Of a stretch of DNA of 64,000 nt, positions 57,507 to 64,000 are shown piece after piece; within the stretch, counting starts at the first letter, position 1; each line of letters begins with the position of its first letter. The notes under the pieces are model-generated. The model was given only the letters and a program-made list of their open reading frames with translations, made no database searches and was not told where the DNA came from. The stretch comes from Lytechinus pictus (Eukaryota > Echinodermata > Echinoidea > Temnopleuroida > Toxopneustidae). The stretch covers positions 49,419,373-49,483,372 of the forward strand of contig NC_087251.1 in assembly GCF_037042905.1 (NCBI RefSeq), written 5' to 3'. A program made the translations under genes and the position numbers.

Positions 57507-57996
57507 TTTGCACTTATGCAATGAAAACCAAATTTCCCTGTATATGTCATGTATGAGATGATATTTAGAAACAGACTGTTGTTTGAATATATTTAAGGAA
57601 AACCTCACACAAATTTCATTGTATAGAGTAAATAACTAAGAAAATGAATTACATGTATTGTGAGATTAGCACTAAAGAATTTTGTTAATTAAACCACATC
57701 AAAGACAATTATTTCAGCCACTTGTACACAAATTTATGCCCTACCTGATCACACATGAGAGCATAATCATACACAAACATCAAGTTTGCATTTCAGGCCA
57801 TAACCTCAACTAAAATAATTTCCTTAATAACCGCATACCACATGCCAATCCTGAAAGTAAACATAATGGGACAAATTATTTACAAATCGTAAGCAAAACT
57901 TACAAAAATTTCTTTCCAATAAGGACCAAATTTTACCAACATAAGGGTATGAGGGTGACAATATAATTCTTTCATCTCCTGTAAAAAGGAATATCC
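57507..57996. other. No gene seen
   Basis: AT-rich, nothing supported. Confidence 0.4.
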
Positions 57997-58000
57997 TTAA

Positions 58001-58584
58001 AGGAGAATGAAACCCTTGAAACCAGCTGAATCCATATCAAAGAGAAAAATCATAGAAACATATTGTTGAAAGTTTGAGGAAGATTGAATGAATAATAAGA
58101 AAGTTATGAGCATTTGAATATTGAGATCACTAATGCCATGTAGATCCTCCCATTGGCAATGCGACCAAGATCTGTGATGTCACACACGTACAACTCCCTC
58201 ATTACTTTAGTACTTATTTCACTTATATTCTCACTTTTATAGAGTCTATCACAAGGTGAGGTGTTCTCTTTATGAGAGGACAAGTACAGAGGTTTCACAA
58301 CATTATATCATTGATGAATCGTTTGTCATATGATAAGAATGAGCAAAAAGAGATGTTTTGGGGTATATTTTCAGTGTCCAACAGGGGAGAGTTGTTCGTC
58401 TGTGACATCATAGATCTTGGTCGCATTGCCAATGGGAGGATCTCCATAGCATTAGTGATCTCCACATTCAAATGCTCATAACTCTTCTATTGCTAGTCCT
58501 ATTTTACTCAAACTTTTGTTGATCTTATTCTTTGATTTTTCTGCTTTCACAAAAGCTAACTTGCTCCAAGAGTTTCATTCTCCT
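58001..58584. mobile_element. TTAA MITE (AGGAGAATGAAACC family), full length
   Basis: TTAA (57997-58000, 58585-58588) flanks AGGAGAATGAAACCCTTG and CAAGAGTTTCATTCTCCT. Long arms include ATGAGCATTTGAATATTGAG and its inverse. Open frames on both strands inside it are mirror products of the arms. Confidence 0.92.
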
Positions 58585-58588
58585 TTAA

Positions 58589-60489
58589 CAATTTACAAAG
58601 TCATTTACAAATTAGTGGGTACATGAACATATACATGTATACTTGTAATAACATATGAAGTGTATACGCTACACATGTAATTTTCTAGTATGCAAAATCT
58701 TGTTATCCCAATTCATCTGAGGTTTTTAGGTTAACAAGAATTGAAACATTTTAATAAATAGAGAACTAAATGTGGTTCAATTTTATATTTGTAAACTAAC
58801 AACATCAGGAAAAACAATAAGCAATTACAATTGAAATAAGCAAGTAAATTTAGATGTTCAACAATTTATTGAATGTAACTATGAATTCTAGTTTGACAAG
58901 CCTTGAAATAGTGAAAGAATTAATGTCTTGAATCCTTGCAGTCATTGTTTATACATGTTGGGAAGTCCCATTAATTACAAATCAAAACTACATATACATG
59001 TATCTGTAAGAGATATAAATGAAAAGCACAACTTGAGTTGCATGTTGCACAATCAAAAAGTCAATTTTGAAATAACAAATGCATCCAATATTAGTAGTTT
59101 ACACTCTGTCAACTCGAAACCGTTACATAGCGTTCCCGGTTATTTCATCTTTCTTTGAATGCAATGGTGTTTGTGGATGGGAATAACGGAGCAAAGGTCA
59201 ACGTTTCTGCAAATCATGGTCTGCTGCATCCGCGTGGTGATATTTGACGTAAATGGATGCATGGAAATCATTATGGAACAGTCATTGCAAAGAACAAACA
59301 TTCTATTGACATAACATGCTTGATTTCTTGATTTGGCATCCCAAATTATGTGCTGTGTGTATTAACCATTGAAAGCTGGCCATATGGTGGAAGTTTGGAT
59401 ATATCAATAGTGTAGTGAGGGTTATGAAGGTGGAAAGATGAGGGACATCCCCCCAACTAACTATTCTCAATCAAATTTGGTTGTTTTTCCAAGATATGAC
59501 TCTGCCTTTTCTAACATTTTACTGCCATTTATATGGCCAGATATATTTTTTCTTGTCAAACAAATATTCAAACTAAATAACACCCTATTGCGCCCAAAAG
59601 ATAAGAAAATTGACACATGATTTCCAAGATTTCTTTGGGTTTTCATTCACTTTGTATCAAGAAGTGGAAATGTTTGCAATAGCATTGATGTCAAAATCGC
59701 AAAAAAAAAGTATTCAGCATATACACTATTACTTTAGGGACATCATCATTTTGAGAGAAATTTTGAAAAATAGATAATAAATATGTGAATGTATGTATCA
59801 TATCTGAATATAATAAATCTCCAAAGATAAAAACTAGTCCTATAATGTAAAACTGATGATATATGATTATAGTTTGCCATTATAAATAACATCCATATTG
59901 CATCTGAAAATTTGATTTGCTAAAATTGTTTCCTGAAATATCTAAAATTGTATTCCATAACGATTTCTTGATTCATTGATACCATTGCTCAATATATTAC
60001 ACATGTTCAGAATAAATGAAAGACTACATATATTGCAGAATTCACAAAGGGGATTATCAATATCATCATAATAATAAGTAAATGGGCAATACCACAAATA
60101 ATTTATCTTAAGTATAAATTATTATGGATAATGCATGAATACTAAAAAGGAAAACATAAGATTTACATGAAAACAAAACTTACAGGGTCAAAGAATGCCA
60201 CAAATTACAATTGAAATAAGGGAATTCAAATATATTATTAATAAAAAAAGGGAATTACGTATTATTTTCATGCAGATAACATGCTAAAGTCTTGTGAGCA
60301 AAAGGTGTCTGCAAAATTCAAAATGCATGGTTGGAAACCTTGTCATTTTAATATACAATACATGTACTCCATATGTAGGCTGTGGGAGACCTATCATTAA
60401 AAATATAGGATTTTGTATAATTTCATGTATACAATAAAAAAATGAATCTTCATAATAATTCATATTCAAAAGTTACAGGGGAACATTAG
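58589..60489. other. No gene seen
   Basis: A 1.9-kb AT-rich stretch. A short minus-strand frame near 59190-59275 (FHNDFHASIYVKYHHADAAD) is preceded directly by a stop and has no acceptor, so it is not annotated. Confidence 0.4.
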
Positions 60490-61026
60490 GTGGTTTCAGA
60501 CCGCCTTGAAGTTTGTCAGTTCCAGGTATTTTCTGATTGGAAAATTTACCCCGATCAAATACCAGGTAATATTGGCAATGTGAAAGCAAATTACGAGTAA
60601 TCTCCCCGAAAGAAAATACCCACTAAATAGTAGGTACTTGTCAAACTTAAGAGAACTTTCGTGAGGATTTTTCCAAGGTCGCAGGTATTTTGGCAATGTG
60701 AAAGCAATTTACGGGAACTTTTAGCCCAGCGTGTAGTTGGGCGCGGGCACCGTGGGTGACTGCTGAGCTAGTGATTTTGAATCTCGCGCCTTGCCTGCTC
60801 ATCAGACCATAGGCTACTGCGCATGCTCGTAACTTCAGGAACTTATCCCCGCGAAATTTCTCGTAATTTTGACAAGTACCTACTATTTAGTGGGTATTTT
60901 CTTTCCGGGAAGTTACGCGTAATTTGCTTTCACATTGCCAATAATACCTGGTATTTTCTGATCGGGGTAAATTTCCTGATCAGAAAGTACCTGGAACTGA
61001 CGAACTTCGAGGTGGTTTGAAACCAC
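60490..61026. mobile_element. Long-TIR MITE, GTGGTTTCA ends
   Basis: GTGGTTTCAGACCGCCTTGA and CTTCGAGGTGGTTTGAAACC(AC) begin inverted arms of about 220 bp (TTCCAGGTATTTTCTGATTG, GGCAATGTGAAAGCAAATTA, CTAAATAGTAGGTACTTGTC). The central part is GC-richer. Target duplication is unclear. The frames containing YLLFSGYFLSGRLLVICFHI and its near copy on the other strand come from the two arms, not from a gene. Confidence 0.88.
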
Positions 61027-62753
61027 ATTCTGAGTGGTGGGGTTGCGTGTTTGGACTAAACAACCATATTGAAACCATGCAGGCTTGGACAGGTGTTAGG
61101 ATTAATACCACAAGGTGTCCATTCTGGAGCCTAGTTCAGCAGGTGATTCATGGCCTCAGCTATTGTGATAAACACCAAAACCAAACACTTGATTTTTAAA
61201 TCATCCATTACATTTATTCTCTGCAAAATCAATATAACACATCTTTTTTCAAAGACCCATTGCAAATATTGTTATATACTTGTACCTTTGGCTTCGTTTA
61301 TTTCAAACATTATACAAGATAGATAATGAAAACACTTAATTTTGGCGAGAAGCAATTTGAATACGAAAATAAAGTACAAAAGTCAGCCTGCTCTGATTCA
61401 TATAGAGTACCAAATGAATGCTCAATAAGATAAATTTCAATGCACATCTTGATGCTAATGCTAAACTTGTAATAAATAATTGTATGTAGAAATGACAAGA
61501 CAATGTTAGAAACTTTCTCAAAATCAGCACTATCTTCTTAAGCCAACTGGAAGGGAAGAGGGGGGGGGGGTGGATGGGTGTATAAATCAAACTGTAGACC
61601 AAAATAAACATGTTAAATCAATGAACCACTCCTAAGATTATCAAAATCTGTGACACATTTCAGGAAAACATATGTCAGTTATTTTCACTGACATATTTCC
61701 TCTTAGCCAATTAGGTGCAAGGATTTGCAGTAGCTTATAACAATGGTGAAAGATTACTGGTTTCATGAAATGCTCCCTGGTTGTCAATGCATTACAAAAT
61801 CTAAAACCTTGCCATCAAACATTTCAGACCAAATTATTTTTATCAAAGAAATATTAGATTTATAAATTACCAGAGATAACTTGATCCTTTTTATGAGACA
61901 TCCTTGATCAAAGAGAACGCCAGTACCTGGGATCTTGATTCATTTTATTTTTTGTAGCTCTGCACGTTTTCATATATTAGTTAATACACAGGAAGGATGG
62001 TAGGAAGTGCACCAGTGAGGGTATCAATAACCTTCCGGTGCAATCTGTATTCATATCACAAATATTACTTAAAGAGAGGTTTCAGGATTTGTACATTCTC
62101 CGCTTGAAAATACAAAGCCTGTTGAGGAAATTACCTGAGATACAGTAGTATGATGATTAATCATAGTATTTCGTTATTTTGGTAATGATTAAACGATATT
62201 TGTATAAACATCTGGTTTTAATTTTGTGTATGTTTTTTTTAATTACATCACTAATGGTTTAATGGAAAGTTGAATTAAATTTATATTACGAAGCTCAGTG
62301 GTAATGTAATATTAGCATTTGATAATTGCCAAACCATATACATGTTTGTCTCAACATTTGGTTTGAACCTTAAAGAATATTCAAATTAGGCCCATAGTAC
62401 TAATGGCCTAATGTTCTCTTGTTTGTGTTTTATTTTTAATGATAAGGAACAAGTGTCCTAAAAAAGGTGAAACTGGAGTGATCAATCACTAGATTGAAAA
62501 AAAGTCATAATTTCTGTAGTTAAGCCAAGTCAAAACTATGACGTGTATGTAGTAGGGAACAAGAAGGGTGGACAGCCTAAGAGTATACACCACTGCTAAC
62601 ATATATCAAAGCATGAAAACTTATCATTAGGATCTGCTTTTTATTACAGAAAAGGATCTATTAAACATATCATGATACTTTTCAAACTTAATATTCACCC
62701 TTTTTCACCAAAACATATTCCTATTCTTGATTGAAAGCACCAATCTGGAGAGT
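61027..62753. other. No gene; relic repeat at 61660-61790
   Basis: AT-rich. 61660-61790 (CACTGACATATTTCCTCTTA, GCAGTAGCTTATAACAATGG, GTTTCATGAAATGC) is related to the unit at 62754. A possible minus-strand exon near 61870-61930 has a weak donor and no partner. Confidence 0.4.
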
Positions 62754-63349
62754 AGTGTTTCATGAAACAGTCATTTATTGCCACTGACTAATTTGCTCTG
62801 AGCCAATCAGATACAAGCATTTCAGTAGCTTATAACAAATAACTAGTGAGATTCACTGACTATGAGGCTGTTCTCATTACGCTTTCTAAAACTAGTTTAC
62901 TGGAAACCGATTCAGGAAACCAGTTTGGAAGATCGCTTTACTAGCGTTCCCACTTGATCACACGAAAGTGGTTTTCTAAATCACTTCATGTAAAGCACTC
63001 TTGCTGCTATGGAAATGCTCTCAGAGGGGTGACACATTTCGCGCGAAATTTGAAACCGCAGCATAGGCATTCTACACCTGCCGTGTGAAGTAGCGCGCTC
63101 AAAATGTGCGAAGATCGCTTCCCGAAGAACGGTTGTGTCCTCACTTACGCTAAAACCAGTTTAATGAGGCGAAGCGATCTTGAAAACTACATCGCGAGGT
63201 GGTTTTCCAAACTGGTTTGGAAGATCGCTTCCAAGATCACTTCGACCGTTCTCACTACGCGTTAAACTTGTTTCCACTAAATTAGTCTCCAGTAAACTAG
63301 TTTTAGGAACGTAGTGAGAACAGCCTCTATGTGTTTCATGAAGTGCTTC
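62754..63349. mobile_element. GTTTCATGAA hairpin-type repeat, split by an insertion
   Basis: GTGTTTCATGAAACAG begins the left part, TCTGAGCCAATCAGATACAA, CAGTAGCTTATAAC follow, and GTGTTTCATGAAGTGCTTCC closes the right part after the inserted MITE. The relic at 61660 shows the unsplit order. Confidence 0.6.
62864..63327. mobile_element. GAGGCTGTTCTCA MITE, full length
   Basis: TAT on each side (62861-62863, 63328-63330) flanks GAGGCTGTTCTCATTACGCT, TTCTAAAACTAGTTTACTGG and the inverse CCAGTAAACTAGTTTTAGGA, ACGTAGTGAGAACAGCCTC. A 3-bp target is compatible with PIF/Harbinger, though TAT is not the usual T(A/T)A. The copy at 19477 is 5'-truncated. Confidence 0.85.
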
Positions 63350-63350
63350 C

Positions 63351-63641
63351 ATGGTGCTGAATCACCAATACGTTTTGACACTACAGTACGATAAAGCCAA
63401 ATGTGGTTCACGTGAAGGTCTCTCCTTAGCGTCAGCTCAAGCTCTACTCCACCCCATCACTCATCACGTGGGAATCTTGTTCCAGTCCGACTGCGTTCTT
63501 CCTGGGTGTTTAATCATCCGCTGGCTTGTGGGGGATACCGGAGGGGGAAAACACTCCTACAGAGTAGCATGTAGATCATGTTATGGGATACTAAATGTAT
63601 CGGATGATGTTGTGCTGAGCGTGTATATTGCATGTGTGTAA
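63351..63641 (+). CDS. Weak open frame of 96 codons, unrecognised
   Basis: The frame begins with GTG rather than ATG and is open to TAA 63639-63641 in DNA of higher G+C than its surroundings. A CAG acceptor-like site at about 63385 could make it a terminal exon. Residues of note are IIRWLVGDTGGGKHSYRVAC and a few Cys. A minus-strand exon with acceptor CTACTCTGTAG is also possible (ECFPPPVSPTSQRMIKHPGR then a stop about 10 codons later). Neither matches a family I know. Confidence 0.2.
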   Translation: MVLNHQYVLTLQYDKAKCGSREGLSLASAQALLHPITHHVGILFQSDCVLPGCLIIRWLVGDTGGGKHSYRVACRSCYGILNVSDDVVLSVYIACV

Positions 63642-64000
63642 GCAAAAGTGATAAGTTTACCCATAGGTTCTAGTAGGATCCATGGTTTACCTTGTTGTTA
63701 CATTGGCATCCTTCCCGTGACCTTTGACACCATCACAGATAGTATTATCAATATAGCATATGACCCACTAGCCATTCAATAGCATACATGTGATTACAGC
63801 CCTCATTCCTTTGGCTGATTAAATATTTTTTGTTCAGTATTCAACAAAAGTATTTTAATAGTATATTAATAACAAAAATTTTGCCTCTGTAGGGATCTAA
63901 AATTCCCATTATTCACTATTCTTCTACAAAATTGATGCTTCATTTGAGACACGGCATCATGTTTACATTAATTATTGAAAAAGATATATCAAAAATAATT
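63642..64000. other. No gene seen
   Basis: AT-rich end of the window, nothing supported. Confidence 0.4.

Noticed and set aside
58104..58481. Open frames with DITDLGRIANGRI on both strands
   Set aside because: Mirror products of the arms of the TTAA MITE at 58001-58584.
59190..59275. Minus-strand frame FHNDFHASIYVKYHHADAAD as a possible gene end
   Set aside because: A stop codon directly precedes it and there is no acceptor site, so only 27 codons could be used.
60496..61020. Open frames with YLLFSGYFLSG on both strands
   Set aside because: They are the two inverted arms of one MITE.
61869..61930. Minus-strand exon candidate between CCCAG and GTAATT
   Set aside because: Weak donor, no polypyrimidine tract of note and no neighbouring exon.

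Overview
The window is eukaryotic genomic DNA, AT-rich, intron-containing and packed with transposable elements. The repeat set (jockey/CR1-type LINE tails ending in short tandem tails, many hairpin and TTAA-flanked MITEs, the repeat that begins TCTCGCCTGCATAGC) resembles marine invertebrate genomes and suggests an echinoderm such as a sea urchin. That species assignment is inference; no single locus proves it. I see no rRNA, tRNA gene, CRISPR array or operon.

Genes. (1) A minus-strand gene starts at 7047 and runs leftward out of the window. Five short exons (7023-7047, 5661-5741, 2566-2655, 2063-2110, 1590-1705) have canonical splice sites and join in phase for exactly 120 codons without a stop. 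A perfect NRF1-type palindrome lies 160 bp upstream of the start. I do not recognise the protein. (2) A plus-strand gene has a 249-codon exon at 17866-18612 with a phase-0 donor; a possible phase-0 terminal exon lies at 34490-34591. It encodes an acidic, unrecognised protein with an RVxF-like motif. (3) A G+C-rich broken reading frame (3261-4504) sits in an intron of gene 1. It has no introns and no family I recognise. (4) A weak open frame lies at 63351-63641.

Repeats. 1-1440 is a frameshifted LINE. 7.4-16 kb holds LINE tails, MITEs, a tandem-repeat element and a piggyBac-like MITE. 18.6-31.8 kb is dominated by a 5.3-kb palindrome (22207-27519) whose arms carry arrays of the RFX X-box sequence. 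32.07-32.97 kb is a 50-bp satellite. 34.6-35.05 kb is a degenerate duplication rich in ATGAATATTCAT. 42.2-44.0 kb is a piggyBac-like MITE holding two insertions, one of them a SINE with a 7SL-like head. 44.8-45.9 kb is a LINE tail split by a TTCCGAAGG minisatellite element. 53.05-56.20 kb is a three-level nest of DNA elements. The rest is AT-rich DNA in which I see no genes.

Most long open frames in the window are by-products of these repeats. The two convincing genes are visible through splice sites and phase rather than through ORF length.
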